A DNA stretch of 64,000 nucleotides, from assembly GCA_023525975.1 (NCBI GenBank), contig CM042040.1, positions 56,389,486 to 56,453,485 on the forward strand. Reading direction: 5' to 3'. Numbering within the stretch: the stretch's first letter is position 1; every line of letters starts with the position of its first letter. The stretch is from Smallanthus sonchifolius. Its lineage: Eukaryota > Streptophyta > Magnoliopsida > Asterales > Asteraceae. Under the pieces are notes generated by a model. The model saw only the letters and a program-made list of their open reading frames with translations. It was not told where the DNA came from and made no database searches. Both the position numbers and the translations under genes were made by a program. This document shows positions 11,495-21,758 of the stretch, piece after piece.

Positions 11495-13454
11495 ATTGTC
11501 CCTAAGTTTTTGACAGTTGTGAAGGTCATTCGGACAGCTGTAAAAAACTTTAAAATTCAAATTTCAAGAAGTTTTGACCGATGTGACTTGATGAGTGCGT
11601 AGATCTAGGTAAAATGACTCCCGTATTTGATGGTTTTCCCTTTTCCGTTGTTGATTACCGATTTCTTTCAGTCCACCGGTTTGCCTTATTTTCTTTAACT
11701 TAATTCTAGTAAAACTCCTTTAATTCCAAAAGCTACCCAGAATGACGTTGATTGGAGTGGGAAATACTTTTTTATGAAGAGAACATCTATCCCAGGTGGG
11801 GATCTTTAGTCACTCCAGTGGGTTAAGAAGGGTAGGATGCAGTCAGGATCCCTGCGTGTTAGTAGGTATATATATATATATATGTATGTATATGTAACCT
11901 GTTTTGATGATCCTTGTGTCTTGTACAATCCCAAAGTTTGAGAAGCTAGTTCCTGCAAAGAGTGACATGGATAAGAGGTTCAAAGCTTTGTCGGAGATAC
12001 CTGTTGGTGAGAGATTTTTCCACTGAGTCTGTTGTTAGTGAAGCTAGTTTTGCAACCGAGTACTCCGAAGCCACCATGACGTCAAGTAAAAATTTGCTTT
12101 ACTTGTTTACTGAGTTTTATTGACTCTAATTACTTTTTTCAACTTTTGTAGAGATTCAAAGATCTGGTTCTCATTTTGCTTTGGTTGATCTTGATAGCAT
12201 TCTCTCTTGAGGAGCCATTATTTAAGCAAGAGGCTCCCACACCTGTTATTGCCAAGCCCAGGATCCTGACACTTCGCACCTAGACGCCAGGAAAAAAGAG
12301 GATCTCTGCATAGAATTCATGGTTTTTTGGATGTTCATGTTGGTACCTGTATAAAAACAAAATTTTCTTTTGTGTTTGGGGATCCCTGCATAGGATAGAC
12401 ATTTTAATTTTCTGACTAATGGTTAAGGATTAGGGTTGATGGGTCCAACTTTTCGATGAAGCCCGAATTCTTGATCTTCCTGCACTTTCAATATTATTTA
12501 GTAGCTTATGCCAATATTGATATGATTGTAATGCGTTTGGTTTGCTTTGACATGTTCTAGAAGATCATGATCTTTAGGCTGTTGAGCCTTGGGATATTCA
12601 GAAAAATAGGGTTGGGTATATTTTCAGGATACCGGATCCTTAAGTATTATAAATAACATTTTAGGTTTTTATCAAACTTTGACTTAGAAAAATATAGTTT
12701 GGTTCTGATAAATGGTATGGAAGAGTACCTGTTACAAACATATCATGACTTAGTCATTCAAATTTTGAATCTTTTTTTAATCAAAAATTAATAAGTAATA
12801 CATACCTTTGTTGAGAACTAAGTTGGGTAGTTACACATACCGGATTATGATATGGAGTCCATAATATAACAACTGTAAGTTGTCCCCTGTGTATAGTTAT
12901 TGAACATGACGTAGACTTAGTAATTGTACTTCAGGATCTTCATAAGTCTTCAATCCGTTTAAGGATCTTGAGTCAGCATATTGATGCTAAGTTATTGGGT
13001 TAATACATAAGTGTTAAATACCTGTGACAAGATAAAATCATGGGCCAAGCCGGAAAACATGGGCCAAGCCAGTATTGAGTTAGCATGAAAATGCTAAAAA
13101 CCAGTTTAACACGTAAGTGTTAAATGCTCAGGAGAAACTTGAGGAATAACACGTCTGTTATATCCGTAGGATCCAATATATGGCCAACAATGATGAAATT
13201 ATCAGCCACTGTTACATGGACTGGTCGCACCACCTTGAACTATACTTAGATATCGTGCGCTCCTGGCGGGGTGTAGAAACCCAATCTACTAAGAAAGGTG
13301 AAAGCCGTTTAAACCTTCGGGGGTATTTCAGGATACCCAAACTTAGGAGAGATGGCCAATCTCTATCTTCTGTCGGGATCCCTGGAGGTAATTCCTACAA
13401 AACAGGAATCCTTGGTGAAGGTGGGTGTTAGCCTGGCTAACACCCCTCCGACAA
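11495..13454. other. TE-derived noncoding DNA, no gene seen
   Basis: If the LTR at 10850-11494 is a 3' LTR, this is the 3' internal part of that minus-strand element. GGATCC/GGATAC words abundant in the LTRs recur throughout. No protein domain was recognised on either strand; the open frame at 13180-13431 has no recognisable homology. A short (TA)n run lies at about 11867-11882. Confidence 0.4.
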
Positions 13455-15001
13455 AACAACCCCTATAGCAACACCTATAACCCTGTATGGAGGAATCATC
13501 TGAACTTTAGCTAGAAAGATAATAATAACCAAGGACAATATGGTTTTGGGCAACAACAACAGTTTCAACAAAGGCAACCTCAGAACTTTCAACCTCGTCA
13601 ACAATTCCAAGGATCAAACAAGCTGGGAAATGGGATGAGCCTAGAGGACGCAGTGACTAAACTAATCTCTACTACTGAAACTCAAGCCCTTCTATCAGAT
13701 TCTCATCACAAGCAAAACGAGGAAACGTTTAGTCTACATGAAGCTGGGTTCAAGACATAGAAAGCTACCCTTCAATCCATTGAGACGCAATTAGGACAAA
13801 TAGCAAAACTCTTATCCGAAAGGCAACCAGGATGTCTCCTAAGTAACACTGAGACTAACCCAAAGGCCAACGTAAGTGCTATTACTCTAAGGAACAACAA
13901 AGTCTACCCAGAGCCACCATAGTCAGGAGAAGAAGTCCAATCACCTAGGAGAGAAATATTCACCGGAGTGTCACTCCATCCACAACCCGCAAGTTCATCT
14001 ACTCAGAAAACACAGCCTAGTGTAATCCAACCTCCTACGACGGACCTCCCTCCAAAAATTCCACCAAAAAGAATATTCAATTCTCACATCACATATCCAG
14101 GAAGGCTAGTTAAGCAGAAAACTGATAAGCAATATGACAAATTCATAGAGCTCTTGAGCCAAATCCATGTCAACATTCCATTCTTGGATATTATACAACA
14201 GATGCCAAAATATGGATGTTTCTTGAAGGATTTCCTTACAAACAAGAGAAACATGGAAGAAGCGATAAAAATAACAAATTATTGTGTCGCTCTTATTTAG
14301 AGGAATCTCCCAAAGAAACTTTCAGGTCCTGGGAAATTCTCCTTACCATGTTCTATAGGGCCGCTACCGATTACTTACGCACTTGCTAATCTAGGAGCAA
14401 GCGTAAATGTTATGCCCTCCACTATGTTTCAAAAGCTCAATATTGGACAACCACGACCGGTTAATGCAACCATTGAACTCGCGAATGGATCGGTTAAAAC
14501 ACGTATAGGAGTCATTGAAAACTTATTGGTAAAAGTTGGCAAATTTTTCTTCCCTTTCGACTTCATGGTTTTAGAAATGGGACCCGGATTTTCCATACCA
14601 TTAATCTTGAGTCGTCCATTTTTAGCTACCGCAAGAGCCGTCATTGGCATGGATGAAGGAATTCTAACACTCTGTATCGGAAAACAAATAGTAACATACA
14701 ACATCGGAGGATATGAATGCATGTCCAGTGTTCCTCTTGAAATATCCCAATTTATCGACTCCAATCTAGACTATCAACTCCAGAAAGAAAGAGAATTGAA
14801 AAAAGCAAAATCACTAGATCTTACCAAACTAAAGACACCAGATCCTAAGACGATAGACCTTACAAAGGATCTTGATAGCACTAATTGGATCGATGAGTAC
14901 TTTGATAAATTACCAAAGCTAAATGAAGAAATAGGAGACACAAGGGAGGTTGTTTTCCCCCACTTGAAGAAAGACTGGTGCAACACGTACGGGTCGGGCT
15001 A
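13455..15001 (+). pseudogene. Athila-like Ty3/gypsy gag C-terminus and protease, no polymerase
   Basis: The 3' half of a gypsy gag fused to an aspartic protease. Readable parts are NNPYSNTYNPVWRNHLNF, a Gln-rich segment, a QIAKLLSERQPG / SNTETNP / AITLRNNK stretch, PGRLVKQK and VNIPFLDIIQQMP. The protease spans 14340-14740: ALANLGASVNVMP in place of the usual D-x-GA active site, then GFSIPLILSRPFLATARAVI. Stops at 13512, 13758, 13921 and 14298 break the frame, and the catalytic Asp is Asn (AAT, about 14389). The protein ends GSG* at 15001 and is followed directly by noncoding sequence with GGGAGGCAACTCGATG. No reverse transcriptase, RNase H or integrase lies between here and the 3' LTR, so this is a deletion derivative or a non-autonomous member. 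Confidence 0.75.
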
Positions 15002-16276
15002 AAGATCCTTAAATAAACGTAGCGCTTCCGGGAGGCAACTCGATGATCATAAACAAAATGAGAAGTTGGTGCATATGGCAGAAAGCATGGACCTCGGGTT
15101 TGGTTTCTCCAAATTTAAGTTTCTAATTACTTCAGCCCCCAGGTATTCCTTCTCGATACTAGGACCTTAATAGCTTAACTACTATCTTTTATTTTCCTTG
15201 TTCATTTTTATGTTTTCTTTTATGTTTCAGGTAGAATAACATCACTAGATCATCTCTCTACTTTGAGGAGTTACATTCCACCTCTACGAGCCTGGAGCCG
15301 GAAACCACATCAAATTTCTGAGAAATTCGATGAAGTTTTTGAAGCAACATGTTGACAAACAGCTGATGGGCACATCCCGACATCAACAATAAATTTTGGC
15401 CTTAGGTTTTACACCGAATTGACCGGGGGAGTACCAGTTTCTTTTCCCTTAAAACTCCATGCATTTAAATTCCTGCATAGCATTCCATTACATGCATTTG
15501 TACATTGAGGGCAATGCACAATTTTAAGTGTGGGGTGGGGAATTAGAGATTCGGGACTGCTAACCTCAAAGTAGTAAAAATTAACTTGTGATTTTTTACC
15601 CATTTGACTAAAACATTACAAAAATTAACTTTTAGAAAACCCGAAAAATTTTCTAAAATTTTTAACCATAAACCCTAATTAAATAAAATGAAGACATGGC
15701 AAGTAGAAACAAATGGAAATTATGCATAACAAATCACTAAACCCTATTCCATCCATTTCCATGTGAAAATAATCTGAGTCTTTTCACGAGCATTATTATC
15801 ATTATTTTTGCATGCTATTTCATTTCATATATTAAGTGTTTATTCGATTGAATTCTATGCATAATTAGAACTTGTATGACTTATACATATCAAGACCATA
15901 AACTAGTCGAAGTATGAAAATGATTAAGGCACCTAGTACTTTATTACCCTTATTATCCAAAAATCACAAAAATATTATCCGCCTAGATAGTCCTCTGAGC
16001 CTTAGCCTTTTCTTTTTTATTACCCATACTTATCACCCAACCAACTTTTCGCAAACACCAGTTATTAGCTAACTATCTTCAAAATGGGAAAATTATCTAA
16101 TGTTATCATTTCAAGTTCATCGGGACAATTTTGGAAAGAATCCGCACTACTCAGAAGAATTGGAATATACTGAAGGTGAATGTATTAGGAAATAGCCGAA
16201 CTATCTGCAGGAAATTCAAAGAAATATTATTTCAAGGAAATTGAGGAAGAATGAGTATTGAAGAAATTGTCTTGTT
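15002..16276 (+). other. Noncoding 3' part of the Athila-like element
   Basis: No gene seen. Contains TTTAAGTGTGGGGTGGGG at about 15526, a motif repeated as AAGTGTGGGG just before the 3' LTR at 17294, so it lies inside the same element. Confidence 0.4.
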
Positions 16277-16741
16277 ATGTCTTTTAAAAAAATTGGTCTT
16301 TTTCAGGGAGACGTTAAAGAACTGGACATACATTCCTTTGATTTCAATTTGCTTTCCTGCCTTCATTTCGCAAAGCCTGAGTTACCAACCGAACTCCATG
16401 AAAATATTTTTCAAACAACCGGTGATATAAGAAAACGGTGGCGCAAGCAAGAACAATTGCCACCATTCTGCGGCTTGTCAAAAAGTGTCGCCAAAAGAAA
16501 AGCCAAAAGATACAATAAGTGTAGAAAATGTGGCAACTGGAGCCACGATGGAAAATGTAGCAAGAATCAAACTTACTCCCAAAGTGAGTATACACACCTG
16601 ATCGAAGTAGGCGCTGTTAGGCTACAAGCCGAAAGAACCATACGAAAAGGCAGCAATGTGTATTACGCAATAAGGGACGAGTTGAATTTGATGAGAGATC
16701 TTGGTCTTGGCAATATGACCATAAACGAGCCCTCGGATTAG
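16277..16741 (+). CDS. Unrecognised 154 aa basic cysteine-rich protein in the retroelement
   Basis: I do not recognise this protein. The frame is open for 154 codons although neighbouring coding remnants are full of stops. The N-terminal half is mixed and slightly acidic (VKELDIHSFDFNLLSCLHF). A strongly basic run (VAKRKAKRYNK, residues 71-81) leads into a compact Cys/His cluster, C82-x2-C85-x4-H90-x3-C94, one residue short of a retroviral CCHC knuckle. An ordinary helical tail follows. It lies between the protease remnant and the 3' LTR, where Athila-type elements carry an extra ORF. Basic-plus-Cys layout suggests nucleic-acid binding. Alternatives are a relic gag nucleocapsid or a protein captured from a virus; plant flexiviruses have small Cys-rich nucleic-acid-binding proteins of similar layout, but I cannot show homology. 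It may not be translated. Confidence 0.4.
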   Translation: MSFKKIGLFQGDVKELDIHSFDFNLLSCLHFAKPELPTELHENIFQTTGDIRKRWRKQEQLPPFCGLSKSVAKRKAKRYNKCRKCGNWSHDGKCSKNQTYSQSEYTHLIEVGAVRLQAERTIRKGSNVYYAIRDELNLMRDLGLGNMTINEPSD

Positions 16742-17293
16742 TTATACCCTCATGATCTGAGTACTGTAGAGGTACGTTTTAGTATTTTCCATTTTAAGGC
16801 ATAAAGCCGTAGCTGAGTGTTACGCGATAGCTGCAGCCCTTCAAACCCCTTAAAAATCCCTAAAAATCCAAAAAGATTTTTATTTTCACTCTTAGTTTTA
16901 CTTTAGCCATATTACATTTAAAGTCCTCTTGATTCATGCATACTACTTAGTTAGTTGGTGGAGACTTGATTTACATACAAGCTTATGGCCATTGCGTAAT
17001 TCATTCCGAACTTGAGTGTTCCACTTCACTTACATTATCCATATATATAACCCTAGAGTTGAGTGAACATTGTGAGTAGTGAGGAGTTCTTGCATAATCA
17101 AAATTCTAGTAGGCTTGTCATGGATTCCATCATCTTAAAACAGAAAAATACAAAAATAGAATAAACAACTTAAGAGCTATCCCTGAGTCTCAACACTAGT
17201 TGAGATTCCAATACCTTTGTAAAGTTTTTAGTTATAGGTGTGATCATGCATGAGTTTGCTTGAGGCCAAGCAAAGTTTAAGTGTGGGGTGTTA
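16742..17293 (+). other. Noncoding region ending in polypurine tract
   Basis: No gene seen. Ends in AAGTTTAAGTGTGGGG (about 17273-17288), a plus-strand priming tract placed just before the LTR. Confidence 0.45.
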
Positions 17294-18938
17294 TGATGTG
17301 CCATCATTTATACATATTTTACATACATAATAATCCCACATTATGGTACTAATTGAATAATAACCTTGCAATTTATGATTAAAAACTTATATTTTGTAAT
17401 TGCAGGTTATTTGGTGTTGAAAATATAAATTAAGCTAAAATCTATCAAAAACACTAGGAATTCAAGCTTCTAGAATATTCATTCCTGAGCATTGACCCCC
17501 AAGAAGTCAAAAATGGTCAACAAAAGTCAACCAATGAGCTAAAAGACAGGCGTGGAGAAAAAAAGGGGGGATGCACAGCCGTGCATGCCAATGCACGGTC
17601 GTGCATTGCCTCTCTTCTCCCACACGGCCCAGTACAGTGTCCTCTGTACCTTGTTTGATTCCCTAGGCCTTTGCATGACCGTGCATTGCTCATTTTGAGG
17701 CCTATAAATAGGAGGCTTGAGTTCTTCATTCCACACACCAATTCAGACCTCAAGAACATTCAAGAAGAGAGCATTCTCGTAGTTAAAGTAGAGAGTAGAG
17801 CGGCTCTTCCTCCTTGTTCCACAATAGGGGAGCCCAAGAAACTCATCATTACGCTAGTCGTTATGGCCATTCGTGGCTAAAACTTCTTTGTATTGCTAGG
17901 GTGAAGATGATGTTTGGTGCATGTTAATGTTTAACGTATTAATGAAGTGGTATGTTTATGTCTTTAACTAATTCATTCTTGAAAACCATCTTTTGATGGG
18001 CTTTTATTACTTTCTAAATCCGTCTTTATATTTGTGAGTGTATTGATTTTATAGAGTAAAATCATAAAACCCTTTTTAATCAAACTTCCTTTGAAACTCG
18101 TACGTCTTTATACGAGCGGAGATTGATAAGCCAAGACTTGGTCTATACTTCTAAGATCGTACGTCTTTATACGAGATTATTATGCGACCAAAAATTGGTG
18201 AACTCATGTCGGGAACGGTACGTCTTTATACTTGGTTCCATTGTTACACCGCCTCCCGGTGAGCAAAATATAGTCACCTATTTAAACTTAATATAAAGCA
18301 TTTTGAGTCCGATGTCTTAACTAACCCGAAGATAACCATTCGATGGGTTGAGGGTAATTGTTGTCCTTAACGGGAGGCACTACCACTTTTTAAATAACGT
18401 AATTTGCGAATCAAATGTAGTGAGGACGAGGCTCTAGCGGTGACCTGGGTCACAAGTTTGTAGTGGTCACAAGTTTGTAGTAGTCATACCACTGAATCAG
18501 TCAACTTAACATTATCACGTACCAAGCAGATTCGAATCCCGAAGCAATACTATCCGTAGTCTAATTTTTCGCCTTATTTACTTTTCTGCTATTTACTATA
18601 CGCTAGTTACATTTCTGTTACACACTTCACGCACATTTTTACTTTTATGTTAGTTACTTTACCGTCATTTACTTTTCTGCTTCACAAGCACACAAAACTC
18701 ACTCACTAATTAAGCCGGCTAAACAATAACAAAAGTTGAGTATTGGAACTCGACCGTGTCCATTGGTTCGATACTTGGTTCTTACCTAAACTATATTACG
18801 ATGCGATAAGTAGACTTGCCTATTGTGTGTGTTTTAAGTTAACGTAATTATCATTTTATAAATTTAAAACATGATCTTGTGAAATCATCCTAAAAATATA
18901 TTTACTTATATTTTTACTATATCAAAACATTCACATCA
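17294..18938 (+). mobile_element. 3' LTR of the Athila-like element
   Basis: About 1645 bp bounded by a perfect 7 bp inverted repeat, TGATGTG at 17294 and CACATCA at 18932-18938. The polypurine-like AAGTGTGGGG lies a few bases upstream. A TATA-like CCTATAAATAGGAGGC at about 17700 is a likely transcription start region. ACGTCTTTATACGAG-type words repeat three times at 18100-18240. The length fits Athila LTRs. No 5' partner is present in the window. Confidence 0.65.
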
Positions 18939-19072
18939 GTTACCTCCTGTCAATGGCCCAACGATGAGACCCAAGAGGCTAGAGGAAAAACATAACTAGA
19001 ATTTGACATAACAGGTACATATTGAATCATTTATCCTCATCATAAATAATAAGCACAAAAAACTGGGGGACT

Positions 19073-19480
19073 TGTAGGGCTATCCCAAGTTAATAACCCA
19101 ATGGTAAAGCCAAAAGATAGGAGTAGGCCCAAGGCGGGCAGGCCCATAATAGAAAAGCCCATTAAGGAGGAAGCTCAACACCATCCCTTCTATAAATTGG
19201 GACACAACCCCTGTTACAAACCAGGTTCTTCTGCCTTATTTCACTCCCCTTCTCTTTGTCACATATTACTTGTGTATGCTTAGTTATCTTGATGATGATA
19301 CTGACTTGAGCATCGAAGTGCCCTCGGGGGCAAACCCCCATGCCCTCTAACAAGCTTTTCATGTGGATGCAACCATGATCAAGACCCAAGAAGACCCGGA
19401 GCTGACTTCACGCGGTCATGGAGGATCCCTTCGGGGTCCCCAGTGATGAGCCAGACGGTGAGACGTGTTGTAGGAACTAT
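19073..19480 (+). mobile_element. LTR, family A, copy 2, with polypurine tract
   Basis: Starts TGTAGGGCTATCCC right after AAAAAACTGGGGGACT, a polypurine tract, so it behaves as a 3' LTR. Matches 3642-3910 in the same orientation. Contains a TATA-like TCTATAAATTGGG at about 19190. The right end is not well defined; similarity to copy 1 fades near 19340 and the sequence changes character by 19480. 18939-19072 would be the last internal bases of that element. Confidence 0.6.
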
Positions 19481-19799
19481 TCTGAGATACTATAAAAGAG
19501 CAACCTCTATCCATTAACCCTCGGTGTGGATAGTGGCCGCTACAAATACCTTTTTATAAAAACATTTTTATAGTTAGTACAATGCAACAATCAAGAGCAT
19601 TATTAAAGATCTTCAGTACTAGATATCAAGCCTCCTAATTCTCTAGTTGTGTTGCGAGATCATAACAATGGAATCATAGATTTTGCATACTTTTCAAATA
19701 ACTTGTTTCTCATCATCGAGTGTGGATTTTATGTACTTGCATCATATGTCTTGTTCTTTTTTAAATACTAACTATATCTATATATATTTTGATTTAACA
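19481..19799. other. No gene seen
   Basis: AT-rich sequence without recognisable coding potential or paired repeats. Confidence 0.3.
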
Positions 19800-20543
19800 A
19801 ACACTGTTCTACATAATATATATATATATAGATTAATAAGAAACTTCCGGGAATAGTAAAGTTTTGATTCTTTTCAATTTGGCCACCAAACTTTTTTAGT
19901 TTTTTTTTTTTTACTTTTTCAACATTTTTATTTTTAACCCTTATACTATATAATTTACGCTTTTAGCCCGTTTCATTTTCTATTAATTTCGTTTTCCTAT
20001 AATAACTTTCGTTCGTTAACTTTTTTCAAAATACGGAGGGCGCGACTGTTTTTAGTTTTTTTTTTCAACGTTCCGATATAAAAAAAAATAAACGGAGTTG
20101 TATTAAAAATCTAAGGTTTTTTTTATCGTTATCTATAGCGAGAGCCATTACCGTTGTCGTACCGTGACGAGCCGAACCTGTTATGTGCGAACAACATCGT
20201 TTTCGGTACTAATATTATCGGAAACCGTATCGGTATTTGTTTTTATGGTTTTTGATGACCCGAACAATTAATTCTTTTATTTTGTTTATTTCTTTTTTTA
20301 TTATTTAGTTTTATGTTTCTCTTTGATTAATATTATTTTTATCGTTACACTTACGTTTATGAGCGAATAACACCATTGCCGGTATTGGTATTATCAGAGC
20401 AGGTATTGGTATTATCGGAGCCGGTACTGATATTGGCTTTAATGCTTTAAACTAACATCATTGCTGGTTTTAGTATTATCGGAACGAGTGTCGATATGCG
20501 ATTCTACGGTTTTTGACGATCTGCATTAGGCGAAAAAAAACTA
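19800..20543 (+). mobile_element. Helitron-like non-autonomous repeat, copy 1
   Basis: Shares long stretches with 37740-38437: CAACCCTTATA, TTTAGC(C/T)CGTTT, AATAACTTTCGTTC, TCAACGTTCCGATAT, a TATAGCGA segment, GAACCTATTATGGGCGAA-type words and TATTATCGGAA. Both copies end in AAAACTAGTT. CTAG followed by T at the 3' end, with no inverted repeats, fits a Helitron terminus. The 5' end is not located. No protein is encoded. Confidence 0.45.
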
Positions 20544-21758
20544 GTTATAATAAATATACATGGCACATCAAATTTAATAAATATGCATGGCACATCAAAT
20601 ATAAAAATTGATGTGGAATTGTCATTATAAGAGAGTAGGAAAAAAAACTTTTGAAGTTGAATCTTTAATGATAAAAACATTTCTAAAAAGAGAATCAAGT
20701 GGAAGGAGCTGAATGTCGTAATATAAAAATAGAAGGTGTAAATAATCGTTTTGTTTGGTAAGAGTCAGCAGATAGATAACGTTGGAAGGCAGCTCATAAT
20801 TGATACAAAAAGACAAACCTTTAGCAAGGGTTCCTGTCATCCCTCTCTCTCTGTGTGTATATACTTATAGTGAGTGCGGGGGCGAATTTATATGTTATCC
20901 AGTGAGGGGCGAGGCACCCGCTAGAATTTATCTGAGTAATGGAAAATTTTTGATTTCTTTAACTAGGCACCTTCGCAAATACTTGAGATGCACCTGTGAC
21001 ATCGACAAACAAAAAGGGAGAAGGAGAGAAACCGAAGATTTTGGTGATTTTTTGCAAGAAGTTTTAATAGAGAACACAAGTTTTGTGAAGAAAAAAAGCA
21101 AAGAGATAAACGATGGAGAAGATGATGTTGAGAAAGTAAAGGAAAGTAAAGTTATCAGTAACTCATTTACTAATTTTCATTTTTCAAAACTAAAAGTTGC
21201 ACATACCCCCCCCCCTTAGTTGATTAAAACTTACAAATTAAACCTTTAAGTTTGATTTGAATTTTTAATAACCCTAAAGTATTAAATTATGTATTTAGAG
21301 ATATTGTTTTAATAGTTTTATTGTGATTAGGAAGTGTCTCAATACTCAACGGTTGGAAGTACGAGGAATTATATGAGTTTAACGTAAACTTTTTTTTATC
21401 GTTGTTGTAAAATACTAAAATCAACACTAAGTCTAAGAAATTGGAACAATATAACTCATTTTAATTACATATTTCATGAAAAACAAGTAAAAACAGTCGA
21501 GATCGACATTTTCTTTTTAGTAATTAGCCGAATAAATTATCATTATTTGGCGGTTTGGCCCATTATGACCGTCCATTTTTGACATATTTTACCCGTTTTA
21601 AGCAGTTCATTTTTGACATATTTGATTTGTTTTGACTGATCTATTTTTTACACCCGCTGACAAAAAATCCTAGATCCGTCACTGAGTGAGTGATTAAACG
21701 CACACAGAGAAGAGAAGAGAAGAGAAGGAAGAGAAGAAATGTGCAGGGAAGTTGAAGA
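20544..21758. other. Spacer upstream of the MRC-like gene
   Basis: No supported gene; the 139-codon open frame at 20800-21219 has no recognisable homology. GTGCGGGGGCGAATTTA at 20872 and CTAGATCCGTCACTGAG near 21670 look like the opposed ends of a repeat of the AGTGNCGGANCTAGGAT type (about 810 bp), low certainty. A purine-rich AGAGAAGAGAAG microsatellite at 21710-21740 lies just before the start codon and probably belongs to the 5' UTR. Confidence 0.35.

Noticed and set aside
13180..13431. 83-codon ORF as a gene
   Set aside because: No homology; it sits in TE-derived sequence full of GGATCC/GGATAC words.
20800..21219. 139-codon ORF as a gene
   Set aside because: No recognisable homology, it ends in a CCCCCCCC run, and its middle overlaps a repeat end (GTGCGGGGGCGAATT).
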